Shown: in pieces, positions 28,035 to 35,833 of the stretch
How positions within the stretch are numbered: the stretch's first letter is position 1
Layout of the letters: each line of letters begins with the position of its first letter
Assembly (NCBI RefSeq): GCF_018070045.1
Contig: NZ_JAGPYK010000004.1
Span: 304,772 to 368,771, forward strand
Reading direction: 5' to 3'
DNA from: Micromonospora sp. U21
GTDB taxonomy: Bacteria; Actinomycetota; Actinomycetes; Mycobacteriales; Micromonosporaceae
Length of the DNA stretch: 64,000 nt
The notes under the pieces: generated by a model
What the model was told of the DNA's origin: nothing
Database searches by the model: none
Seen by the model: only the letters and a program-made list of their open reading frames with translations
Program-made: the position numbers and the translations under genes

Positions 28035-28169
28035 CGGCCCCCGGGGAGACCGCTCGTGGCAGCCCGGCCGGGAACACTCGTCAGATCTACGGATCAGCGA
28101 GGATGTGATCACGCTCCGGCGGGAACGCGTGCTCCGGATTCTGCCCGATCGTCTGACAACTAGCTAGCG

Positions 28170-28184
28170 CGAACGGATCGTTCG
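28170..28184. promoter_or_regulatory. Operator-like palindrome
   Basis: CGAACGGATCGTTCG is a perfect inverted repeat (six-base arms, three-base centre), with a second GAACGAACGG motif 15 bases further on (28199). It lies in the intergenic space upstream of the MFS gene. It could bind a TetR- or MarR-type repressor; none is encoded nearby. Confidence 0.35.
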
Positions 28185-28268
28185 TCGCATCCCCGACTGA
28201 ACGAACGGACGATACCTGAGGGGCCGGGTGGCCCGCGACCCCTGGATTCGCGGACAGTGCCCGCCGGG

Positions 28269-29309
28269 TCAGGTCGCGCCGCCCTGACCAGTCTCGCCGT
28301 CCGCCGGCGGCCGGTTCAGTAGACCGGGATAGATGCGGGAGGTGGCGATCTGTGCGGTGATCCCCGAGTTCTCCAGCGCCTCCGCCAGCCGCCGGCGCAG
28401 CTCCCGTCCCACCGCGAACTGCCCGTCGGCGGTCGTCTTCACCACCGTCCGGATCACCGCGCCGTCCACCGTCATCTGTTCGACGCCCAGCACCTCCGGC
28501 GCCTCCACGATTTCCGGCGACAGCTCCGGGTCCACCGCCAACGAGGCTGCGGCGGTCCGCAGGACGGCGGTCGCCTCCTCGGTGCCGCTGAAGCCGATCG
28601 GGAGGTCCACCACCACCAGGGCCCACCCCTGGCTCTTGTTGCCCACCCGGATGATCTCGCCGTTGCGGATGTACCAGAGCACACCGCGACCGTCGCGCAC
28701 GGTGGTGACCCGCAGCCCGACCGACTCGACCACACCGGTCGCCTCGCCCAGGTCGACGGTGTCACCCACGCCGTACTGGTCCTCGATCAGCATGAACAAC
28801 CCGGCGATCAGATCCTTGACCAGGCTCTGCGCGCCGAAGCCCAGCGCGACGCCGGCGATCCCGGCGCTGGCCAGCAGCGGAGCCAGGTCGAAGCTGAACT
28901 CACGCAGGATCATCAGCAGCGCGATGCCGAAGACGAACGCGGTGGTCAGGCTGCGCAGCACCGAGCCGATCGCCTCGGCCCGCTGCCGGCGCCGCTCCGG
29001 CACGAACTCGGTCGGGTCGGCCGCGGCGGTGGGCACCCGTTCGCGCAGCGGCCGCAGCATCGTCGGCACCGCACCGTCGGTGGTGGTCCGGACCAACCGG
29101 TCGATCGTCCGGTGCAGCGCCCAGCGGGCGACCATCGCCAGCGCCACGATCAGCAGCACCCGCAGCGGCTTGAGCAGAATCCAGTAGCTGCCCTCGGCGA
29201 ACCAGGCCGAGTGGGTCATCCGGTACAGGAACTCGCAGGAGGAACTGCCCTGGCAGTTCACCGACGTGGCGGTGGACAGGGCAAGGGGCGTCACGCTGGC
29301 GGCACTCAC
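28269..29309 (-). CDS. MscS-family mechanosensitive ion channel
   Basis: A 346-residue small-conductance mechanosensitive channel. Three hydrophobic segments are followed by the pore-lining helix and beta domain: LASAGIAGVALGFGAQSLVKDLIAGLFMLIEDQYGVGDTV is the MscS core with the Gly/Ala-packed TM3. The cytoplasmic alpha/beta vestibule follows (VVVDLPIGFSG, VLGVEQMTVDGAVIRTVVKT). It opens on hypo-osmotic shock. The GTG start at 29309 has GACAGG directly before it; a short N-terminal extension with two Cys residues (NCQGSSSCEF) precedes the first helix. Confidence 0.92.
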   Translation of the reverse strand: MSAASVTPLALSTATSVNCQGSSSCEFLYRMTHSAWFAEGSYWILLKPLRVLLIVALAMVARWALHRTIDRLVRTTTDGAVPTMLRPLRERVPTAAADPTEFVPERRRQRAEAIGSVLRSLTTAFVFGIALLMILREFSFDLAPLLASAGIAGVALGFGAQSLVKDLIAGLFMLIEDQYGVGDTVDLGEATGVVESVGLRVTTVRDGRGVLWYIRNGEIIRVGNKSQGWALVVVDLPIGFSGTEEATAVLRTAAASLAVDPELSPEIVEAPEVLGVEQMTVDGAVIRTVVKTTADGQFAVGRELRRRLAEALENSGITAQIATSRIYPGLLNRPPADGETGQGGAT

Positions 29310-29657
29310 CCTGTCTTCGTACCGTAAGGAAGCCGAGCGCCCGCCGCCGACCCACCGGCCGGGTGAGTTCGCGAGGCGTCGGTCGCAGATCTCGATCTCG
29401 GACCGTCACCTGACAGCCGAGAGCCTCCTGGCGCAGCCGGTAACGGCACAGTTCGCCCAGGCCACAGCAGTGATCCGTCCCGGTGCGGGTGATCCGCTTA
29501 CCAGAAGAGAGATTAGTACGTGCAATCCGGGGTCCGATCAGGGACTATTGGCGCAACGGACGTCGGTGATCGGACCGACGTCGACCGTGTGGGCCGTCGT
29601 GCCCCACCCCGGTCGGCGGCGGCGCCCAGCAGCCGCTGAACCGGGAGGGTGAGCGCG
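29310..29657. other. Intergenic region between mscS and the HNH gene
   Basis: This 348-base region holds the divergent promoters. The only strong structure is a perfect 9-base inverted repeat, GACGTCGGT (29559-29567) with ACCGACGTC (29574-29582), which could be an operator for the HNH gene. A plus-strand open frame across the region has no homology or ribosome-binding site. Confidence 0.4.
29559..29582. promoter_or_regulatory. Perfect 9-base inverted repeat upstream of the HNH gene
   Basis: GACGTCGGT, a six-base centre, then ACCGACGTC; about 75 bases before the HNH start codon. Operator or leader hairpin; the binding protein is unknown. Confidence 0.35.
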
Positions 29658-30194
29658 ATGCCTGACATACGACCCACGGTGGGCTCCGGCGCGTTGGTCC
29701 TCAACGCCACCTACGAGCCGCTGTGTGTCGTGTCGGTGCGTCGAGCCGCGATCCTCGTCCTCTCCGCCAAGGCGGTCTGCGTCGCCGACGGTGACGGCAT
29801 CCTGCACAGCGCGCGGGACGCGCTCCCGGTGCCGTCGGTCGTCCGGTTGACCCGCTTCGTCCGGGTCCCCTACCGCACGCACGTCGGCCTGTCCCGTCGG
29901 GCGATCTTCGCCCGGGACGGGTGGCGGTGCGCCTACTGCCGAGGCCCGGCGGAGACCATCGACCACGTCTTCCCGCGGAGCCGCGGCGGCCGGCACGCCT
30001 GGGAGAATGTGGTCGCCGCGTGCGCGCGGTGCAACCACACCAAGGGCGACAAGACCCCGGCCGAGCTGGGCTGGCGGCTGCACGCCCTGCCGGCCGCGCC
30101 GAAGGGCACCGCCTGGCGGGTGCTCGGGCACCGGGCGCCCGACCCGCGCTGGGCCGACTGGCTCGACCTGCGAGAGCCCGAAGCCGCCGCCTGA
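29658..30194 (+). CDS. HNH endonuclease family protein (Rv2469c-like)
   Basis: A 178-residue protein with an N-terminal domain ([21 protein letters not shown]) and a C-terminal HNH module: [27 protein letters not shown] and [10 protein letters not shown], with zinc-binding Cys pairs and the His/Asn metal site intact. This is the widely conserved stand-alone actinobacterial HNH protein whose M. tuberculosis relative, Rv2469c, lies near glbO and pepN (recalled). DNA or RNA cleavage is inferred from the family. ATG 29658 has GGGAGGG eight bases upstream; GTG 29649 lies inside that site. Confidence 0.88.
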   Translation: MPDIRPTVGSGALVLNATYEPLCVVSVRRAAILVLSAKAVCVADGDGILHSARDALPVPSVVRLTRFVRVPYRTHVGLSRRAIFARDGWRCAYCRGPAETIDHVFPRSRGGRHAWENVVAACARCNHTKGDKTPAELGWRLHALPAAPKGTAWRVLGHRAPDPRWADWLDLREPEAAA

Positions 30195-30207
30195 CCCGAC
30201 ACCAACC

Positions 30208-31044
30208 TCAACCATCACGAGCCTTGACCAACGACGCGAAGACCACGACGTTGTCCGAGTAGCCGGTCTCGCCGCCGACCCAGCGGCCGCCGCAGGTGAT
30301 CAGCCGTAGGCTCGGGCGGCTGAAGTCGCCGTACACCTCGTCCACCGGCAGTCGCCCCTTGTCGAATCGCTCCACCGAATCGACCTCGAAGACGGCCACG
30401 CTGCGGTCGGAGCGGTTGACCTCGATCTGATCTCCGGAACGCAGCTCCCGCAGCTGGTGGAAGACCGCCGGCCCGCTGGTGGTGTCCACGTGCCCGACGA
30501 TCACCGCCGGGCCGTACTGGCCGGGTGTGGGGCCCTGGTCGTACCAGCCCGCCTCCTGAGCGCGGGCCGCGTCCGGCACGGCGATGGTGCCGTCCGCGGC
30601 GATGCCCACGTCATGCACCGGCGCCTGCACATCCAGGGTGCGGATGGCGAGACTCGTCGGGCGGCTGGCCGGCAGCACCGGGAACTTCTTCGGCGGCGGA
30701 CGCAGGCCGGCACTGAGCCGGTCGGGCAGCATGCTGATCCCGGTCACCTGCTCGACGCCGAGCATCGCCACGATCAGCAGCATCAACGCGGCAACGGCCA
30801 GCACCGGCACCCCCGGTCCGGTGCCCAACCGCCGCCTGAGCAGCGGCGACCCGGCCGGGCGGCGTGGCGGCAGCGGGCGTGCGGCCGGATCGGTGGTGGC
30901 GACGCTGGCCGACACCGCCTCCCCCGAGACCCGGCGCAGCCGGTCGGAGGCGCCGGCCAGCAGCCGGCCGTAGGCGCGCAGCGTCGCTCCGGCCCGGAAG
31001 CGGGCACCGCGGTCCGGCCGCGCACGCGCGGTTCTGCGGCTCAT
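30208..31044 (-). CDS. Class F (class E/F-like) sortase
   Basis: A 278-residue transpeptidase. A basic cytoplasmic N-terminus of about 75 residues and one membrane anchor (about 78-98) precede an extracellular sortase domain with VIVGHVDTTSGPAVFHQL (catalytic His) and LRLITCGGRWVGG (catalytic Cys), ending YSDNVVVFA. This is a type II membrane topology. It should cleave a sorting signal and attach the protein to the cell wall or another acceptor. It directly follows, by 12 bases, a secreted protein with a probable sorting signal, so the two form a natural enzyme-substrate pair. Confidence 0.9.
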   Translation of the reverse strand: MSRRTARARPDRGARFRAGATLRAYGRLLAGASDRLRRVSGEAVSASVATTDPAARPLPPRRPAGSPLLRRRLGTGPGVPVLAVAALMLLIVAMLGVEQVTGISMLPDRLSAGLRPPPKKFPVLPASRPTSLAIRTLDVQAPVHDVGIAADGTIAVPDAARAQEAGWYDQGPTPGQYGPAVIVGHVDTTSGPAVFHQLRELRSGDQIEVNRSDRSVAVFEVDSVERFDKGRLPVDEVYGDFSRPSLRLITCGGRWVGGETGYSDNVVVFASLVKARDG

Positions 31045-31056
31045 GGCTGATCCGGC

Positions 31057-31578
31057 TCAGGAGCCGGCCCCGGTCCGACGCCGGCCCCCGGCCACGCCGA
31101 GCGCGACCGCGGTGGCCACCAGCGCCACCCCACCGAGCACCAGCAGCGATCCGGTGCCGCGACCGCCGGCCGTGCCGCCGCCCCCGGTCGCCGGTCCCTT
31201 GCTGGGCGAGGCCATGTTCAACACGGTCAGCGTGGTCGAGGCCCGCTGGCCGTTCTGGCAGCGCAGTTCGACCGGGTAGTCGCCGGGCTCCTTGTCGCCC
31301 GGGACGGTGACCTCACCGGTCAGGAAGCCCTTGTCCGGTCTGAGCATCACGTGCCCGAACGCGTCGGAATGCACGTTGGCCTGCTCGTTGTTGTTGTTGT
31401 CGCAGCTCGCCCGGATATTGACCCGGCTACCGGCCTGGACGCTGTTCGGCGTCACCTCGATGAAGGCGTTCTCACCGGCGCGCGCCGGCGCGACCGACAT
31501 CAGGACGAATGCCCCGACCAGCCCGATCAGTGTCAGGGCGGCCGAGAACGCGCGGTTGATCGTGCGAAGACCCTGCAT
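31057..31578 (-). CDS. Secreted protein with C-terminal sorting-like signal, probable sortase substrate
   Basis: A 173-residue protein: signal peptide to about residue 35 (cleavage near ARAGENAF), a small all-beta domain with two Cys residues (about Cys59 and Cys107) that may form a disulfide, then a Gly/Ser linker containing GPATGGGG, a hydrophobic stretch (GSLLVLGGVALVATAVAL) and a basic tail GGRRRTG. This tripartite ending resembles actinobacterial PATGG-type sorting signals, without a strict LPxTG. It lies directly upstream of the sortase in one operon. The ligand or role of the beta domain is unknown. Confidence 0.78.
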   Translation of the reverse strand: MQGLRTINRAFSAALTLIGLVGAFVLMSVAPARAGENAFIEVTPNSVQAGSRVNIRASCDNNNNEQANVHSDAFGHVMLRPDKGFLTGEVTVPGDKEPGDYPVELRCQNGQRASTTLTVLNMASPSKGPATGGGGTAGGRGTGSLLVLGGVALVATAVALGVAGGRRRTGAGS

Positions 31579-31683
31579 GATTTCCCCCTCCCGGCGACGA
31601 CCGCCGGAACCCTCCCCTGGGCACCGCGCTGATTTCCCGCTGGCCCGGGGGCAAACCCGCAGGCGGGCAGGGTGCAGGTGGGG

Positions 31684-32148
31684 TCAGCGGCGGCGGAGGG
31701 GGGCGCCGGCGGACGGGAGCGGGGTGATCGGCTGCCAGTCCAGCGGGGAGGACAGGACCATCGTGCTCGACGGCTGCCCGTACGGGGCGAGTCTGTCGAT
31801 GACCGCCTCGAACTCGCCGATCGAACCGGCCGCCACCTTGAGCATGCTGCACGCGTCCCCGGTGATCCGGTGGATCTCCAGGATTTCCGGCCAGCCGGCC
31901 ACCGCGGGGTCGTGCAGGATGCATCGCGCGCCGTAGCAGGACATCCGGATCAGGGCGACCACGGTGCGGCCGGCCCGGGTCAGGTCGACGTGGGCGTGGT
32001 AGCCGGTGATCACCCCGGCCTCCTCCAGTCGTCGGACCCGCTCGGCGACCGCTGGTGGGGACAGGTGCACCCGCCGGGACAGCTCGCTGAAGGAGAGCCG
32101 GGCGTCGGCCTGCAACTCGCGCACCAGCGCCCAGTCCATGTCGTCCAC
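31684..32148 (-). CDS. Lrp/AsnC-family transcriptional regulator, probable KynR-like regulator
   Basis: A 154-residue Lrp/AsnC protein: winged helix at 1-60 (LVRELQADARLSFSELSRRVHLSPPAVAERVRRLEEAG) and a RAM ligand-binding domain (residues 65-145). It is divergent from, and 144 bases away from, the tryptophan operon, which is the arrangement of AsnC-type KynR regulators in Pseudomonas and Burkholderia. It probably senses kynurenine or a related amino acid and controls kynA onwards; this is inferred from position. The GTG at 32148 has TAAGGT six bases upstream (32155-32160), so the mRNA is probably leaderless. Confidence 0.87.
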   Translation of the reverse strand: MDDMDWALVRELQADARLSFSELSRRVHLSPPAVAERVRRLEEAGVITGYHAHVDLTRAGRTVVALIRMSCYGARCILHDPAVAGWPEILEIHRITGDACSMLKVAAGSIGEFEAVIDRLAPYGQPSSTMVLSSPLDWQPITPLPSAGAPLRRR

Positions 32149-32154
32149 GCTCAG

Positions 32155-32160
32155 ACCTTA
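32155..32160 (-). promoter_or_regulatory. Probable leaderless promoter -10 box (TAAGGT) for the Lrp-type regulator
   Basis: TAAGGT, six bases, then GTG. The rest of the 32149-32292 gap must hold the kynA promoter; TTGATC at 32222-32227 is the best -35 candidate there, with no clear -10. Confidence 0.45.
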
Positions 32161-32292
32161 CTTTCGTGAACCGGATTCGCCCACCTGCCTTTGGTTCGGC
32201 AGCGGAAGAGGGCAAGAGCCGTTGATCCGGCATTCCGTACACCGATCTGACCGCGAGATCATGACGTCGGCCAGTTCGGGGGAGGGAGACCA

Positions 32293-33198
32293 ATGGTGGA
32301 TCAGACGGAGCGGCGGGCGCCGAACCGCGCCGCCACCGTGCGACCGGTGACCCCGCGGCAGCGGGCCGCCCGCGCCGCGCGCAACGGCGGCGAGCCGACG
32401 TTGGAGTTCGCCGAGCTGGTGCCGTACGACGCGTACGTGCAGGCGAGCGCCCTGCACCAGTTGCAGCGGCCGCTCAGCGCCGACCCGGGCGAGATGTCCT
32501 TCCTGGTGGTCAGCCAGATCATGGAGCTGTACTTCGGACTGACCTGCCACGAACTGCGGGAGACCCAGCGACTGCTGCGCGCCGACCGGATCTGGGACGC
32601 GCTGGCCCCGCTGCGCCGCGCCGCGCTGCACCTGGAGGGGCTGAACGCCGCCTGGCAGGGCCTGCGCTGGATGACGCCGGCCGACTTCAACCGGTTCCGC
32701 AACCTGCTCGGCGAGGGCTCCGGCTTCCAGTCGGCGATGTACCGGCAGTTGGAGTTCCTGCTCGGGCTCCGCGACCCGGCGCTGATCCGGCCGTTCCGCC
32801 GGCAGGCCGAGGTGCACGCCGAGCTCAGCGCCGCGCTGGCCAGCCCGAGCCTCTGGGACGACGTGCTCGCCCTGCTCGCCCGGCACGGCTTCGACCTTCC
32901 CGCCGACCTGCTCGACCGGGATGTGGCGGTCGAGCACGACCCGCAGCCGTCGGTCGAGGCGGCCTGGGTACGGATCTACGCCGACGCCGGCCCGGACAAC
33001 CACCTGCGGCTGCTCGGCGAGGCGCTGAGCGGGGTCGCCGAGGAGTTCGGCGACTGGCGGTGGAACCACGTCAAGGCGGTGCAGCGGACAATGGGCGCCA
33101 AGGTCGGCAGCGGCGGCTCCGCCGGACTGGCGTGGTTGCAGCGCAGCATGGCCCGGGTGGTCTTCCCGGAGCTGTGGTCTGCCCGCACCGCGATGTGA
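32293..33198 (+). CDS. kynA: Tryptophan 2,3-dioxygenase
   Basis: A 301-residue heme enzyme opening the indole ring of L-tryptophan to N-formylkynurenine, the first step of the operon. Family segments: LEFAELVPYDAYVQASALHQLQ, GEMSFLVVSQIMELYF, GSGFQSAMYRQLEFLLG, and the heme-ligand His in DWRWNHVKAVQRTMG followed by KVGSGGSAGLAWL. The first 30 residues are basic and poorly conserved. ATG 32293 is preceded by a GGGGGAGGGAGA ribosome-binding site. It heads a run of eleven same-strand genes ending at 42928, most overlapping by 1-4 bases. Confidence 0.95.
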   Translation: MVDQTERRAPNRAATVRPVTPRQRAARAARNGGEPTLEFAELVPYDAYVQASALHQLQRPLSADPGEMSFLVVSQIMELYFGLTCHELRETQRLLRADRIWDALAPLRRAALHLEGLNAAWQGLRWMTPADFNRFRNLLGEGSGFQSAMYRQLEFLLGLRDPALIRPFRRQAEVHAELSAALASPSLWDDVLALLARHGFDLPADLLDRDVAVEHDPQPSVEAAWVRIYADAGPDNHLRLLGEALSGVAEEFGDWRWNHVKAVQRTMGAKVGSGGSAGLAWLQRSMARVVFPELWSARTAM

Positions 33199-34499
33199 CC
33201 GGAGAGCGAGACACCCCTGTGCACACCCCTGAAGGAGAGGCATACCGCCTCGACGAAGCGGACCCGGGCCACCGGCACCTGTTCCACGTGCCGCCGGCCG
33301 ACGGCGGCAGCCACCCCGAGTCGGCGTACCTCGCCGGCAACTCGCTCGGCCTGCAGCCCCGGGCCACCCGCGAGGAACTCCTCGCCGACCTGGACGCCTG
33401 GCAGCGGCTCGGCGTCGAGGGGCACCTCGAGGCGGAGCGGGCCTGGCTGCCGTACCACGAGTTGTTGACGGCGCCGGCGGCCCGACTGGTCGGCGCCCGG
33501 CCCGCCGAGACCGTGGTGATGAACTCGCTCACGGTCAACCTGCACCTGCTGATGGTCAGCTTCTACCGTCCGGCCGGCGCCCGCACCCGCATCGTCATCG
33601 AGGACGCCGCGTTCCCCTCGGACAGCTACGCGGTGCGCAGCCAGGCCCGGTTCCACGGCCTGGACCCGGACGACACCGTGGTCCGGCTGCGCCCGCGCCC
33701 CGGCGAGGACGCCCTGCGCACCGAGGATGTGACCGGCTACCTGGCCGCCGAGGGCGACCGGGTGGCCCTGGTGCTGCTCGGCGGCGTCAACTACCTGACC
33801 GGCGAGCTGCTGGACATCCCGGCGATCACGGCCGCCGGCCGGGCGGCCGGCGCGGTGGTCGGTTGGGACCTGGCGCACGCGGTCGGCAATGTGCCGCTGG
33901 CCCTGCACGACTGGGACGTCGACTTCGCCGCCTGGTGCTCCTACAAGTACCTGAACTCCGGGCCCGGCGCGCTGGCGGGCGTCTTCGTGCACGAGCGGCA
34001 CCTCGGCGACCCCGACCTGCCCCGCTTCGAGGGTTGGTGGAGCACGGCGGCCGCCACCCGGTTCGAGATGACCCCGGTGTCCCGGCCACCGGCCACCGTG
34101 GAGGCGTGGCAGATCTCCAACCCGCCGATCTTCGCGATGGGCCCGGTGCGTACCTCGCTGGAGCTGTTCGACGCGGTCGGCATGCCGGCGTTGCGCGCGC
34201 GCAGCCTGCGGCTCACCGGCTGGCTGGAGCAACTGCTCGACGAGGTCACCGCCGACCGGCCGCTGCGCGTCATCACCCCGCGCGACCCGGCCCGGCGGGG
34301 CTGCCAGCTCTCGGTGCGGATCGGCGCCGGCAGCGCCGCCGAGCTGACCAAGCGCCTGCGGCACGAACACGGCGTGATCGCGGACGCCCGGGAGCCGGAT
34401 GTCGTCCGGTTCGCCCCGGTGCCGCTCTACTCCACGTACCACGACTGTTGGCGGGCCGCCGCCGCACTCGCCGCGACGGTCGGGCAGGTGTCCTCATGA
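33195..34499 (+). CDS. kynU: Kynureninase
   Basis: A 434-residue PLP enzyme that cleaves kynurenine or 3-hydroxykynurenine to anthranilate or 3-hydroxyanthranilate plus alanine. Diagnostic: YLAGNSLGLQPRATREEL, VVMNSLTVNLHLLMVSFY, GWDLAHAVGNVPL, and the Schiff-base lysine in WCSYKYLNSGPGALAG. The GTG at 33195 gives a GTGA overlap with kynA; GTG 33219 (HTPEGEAYRL) is a plausible alternative that would remove eight residues. The next gene, kmo, indicates the enzyme works on 3-hydroxykynurenine in this pathway. Confidence 0.95.
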   Translation: MTGERDTPVHTPEGEAYRLDEADPGHRHLFHVPPADGGSHPESAYLAGNSLGLQPRATREELLADLDAWQRLGVEGHLEAERAWLPYHELLTAPAARLVGARPAETVVMNSLTVNLHLLMVSFYRPAGARTRIVIEDAAFPSDSYAVRSQARFHGLDPDDTVVRLRPRPGEDALRTEDVTGYLAAEGDRVALVLLGGVNYLTGELLDIPAITAAGRAAGAVVGWDLAHAVGNVPLALHDWDVDFAAWCSYKYLNSGPGALAGVFVHERHLGDPDLPRFEGWWSTAAATRFEMTPVSRPPATVEAWQISNPPIFAMGPVRTSLELFDAVGMPALRARSLRLTGWLEQLLDEVTADRPLRVITPRDPARRGCQLSVRIGAGSAAELTKRLRHEHGVIADAREPDVVRFAPVPLYSTYHDCWRAAAALAATVGQVSS

Positions 34500-35833
34500 C
34501 TGTGCGGCGCGACGAGGTCGCGATCATCGGCGCCGGGCTGGCCGGTTGCCTGGCCGCCTGCTTCCTGGCCCGGCGCGGTTACCCGGTGGCGCTCTACGAG
34601 CGCCGGCCGGACCCGCGCACCGGCACGGCGGAGCGGGGCCGCTCCATCAACCTGGCACTCTCCGAGCGGGGGCTGGACGCGCTGCGCCGGATCGGCCTCG
34701 ACGAGCAGGTGATGACCGGCGCGCTGCCGATGCGCGGCCGGATGATCCACCCGGTCGAGGGGGAGCCGCAGTTCCAGTCGTACAGCGCGGCCGGTGACCG
34801 GGCGATCAACTCGATCAGCCGGGGTGCGCTGAACAACGCCCTGCTGGACGCGGCCGCCGCGCTGCCCGGCGTGCGGATCGTCTTCGATCACCGGTTGGTC
34901 GGGCTCGACCCGACCGACGGTGGCCTGACCTTCGACACCCCGCGGGGCCCGGTCACCGCCAAGGCGTCGGTGGTGCTGGGAGCCGACGGCGCGGGCTCCG
35001 CGGTACGCGCGCAGCTGCTGGCGCACGGGCTGCTGACCGAGAGCGTGGATTTCCTCGACTACGGCTACAAGGAGCTGACCCTGCCGCCGCTGGGCGATGA
35101 CTTCGCGCTGGAGGAGGACGCGCTGCACATCTGGCCGCGCGGCACCTCGATGATGATCGCGCTGCCCAACCCGGACCGCTCCTTCACCTGCACGCTGTTC
35201 TGGCCCAACCAGGGCGCCGGCAGTTTCGCCTCGCTGGACAGCCCGGCCGCGATCGAGCGGCACTTCGCCCAGCACTACCCGGACGTGATCCCGCTGGCGC
35301 CGGATCTGGTGGACGACTACCAGCACAACCCGGTCGGCGTGCTCGGCACGGTCCGCTGCACACCCTGGCAGGTCAACGGCACTGTCGGCCTGCTCGGCGA
35401 CGCGGCGCACGCCATCGTGCCGTTCTACGGCCAGGGCGCCAACTGCGCCTTCGAGGACGTGGTGGAGCTGGACCGCTGTCTCGACGAGTGCGCCGACGAC
35501 TGGGCGGCGGCGCTGCCACTGTTCCAGCGGCGGCGGCAGGAGAACGCCGAGGCCATCGCGAGGATGGCGTTGACCAACTTCGTGGAGATGCGGGACAAGG
35601 TCGCCTCACCGGTGTTCCAGCTCGGCCGGCGGGTGGAGCACGCACTGGAACGGGCGCTGCCCGGCCGGTACGTTTCCCAGTACGAGCTGGTGTCCTTCTC
35701 CACCACTCCGTACGCCGAGGTTCGCCGCCGGGTCCGCCGGCAGCACCGGGCGCTCGGCGTGCTCGCCGGTGGCGCCGCGCTGCTGCTGGTCGGCGCGATC
35801 GGCGCAGCGCTCAGCCGAAGGAGGCGCGCATGA
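34496..35833 (+). CDS. kmo: Kynurenine 3-monooxygenase with C-terminal membrane anchor
   Basis: A 445-residue FAD hydroxylase converting kynurenine to 3-hydroxykynurenine with NADPH and oxygen. The FAD site is EVAIIGAGLAGCLAACFLARRG, the second FAD motif is LLGDAAHAIVPFYGQGANCAFED, and the substrate region is GRSINLALSERGLDALRRIG. The last 30 residues form a hydrophobic helix (ALGVLAGGAALLLVGAIG) with a basic end, like the tail anchor of eukaryotic KMO; many soluble bacterial KMOs lack it. The ATGA overlap with kynU at 34496 indicates coupling. Confidence 0.95.
   Translation: MTVRRDEVAIIGAGLAGCLAACFLARRGYPVALYERRPDPRTGTAERGRSINLALSERGLDALRRIGLDEQVMTGALPMRGRMIHPVEGEPQFQSYSAAGDRAINSISRGALNNALLDAAAALPGVRIVFDHRLVGLDPTDGGLTFDTPRGPVTAKASVVLGADGAGSAVRAQLLAHGLLTESVDFLDYGYKELTLPPLGDDFALEEDALHIWPRGTSMMIALPNPDRSFTCTLFWPNQGAGSFASLDSPAAIERHFAQHYPDVIPLAPDLVDDYQHNPVGVLGTVRCTPWQVNGTVGLLGDAAHAIVPFYGQGANCAFEDVVELDRCLDECADDWAAALPLFQRRRQENAEAIARMALTNFVEMRDKVASPVFQLGRRVEHALERALPGRYVSQYELVSFSTTPYAEVRRRVRRQHRALGVLAGGAALLLVGAIGAALSRRRRA

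Noticed and set aside
29266..29652. 128-codon plus-strand open frame before the HNH gene
   Set aside because: It overlaps the mscS start, has no ribosome-binding site or homology, and covers a region with inverted-repeat regulatory structure.
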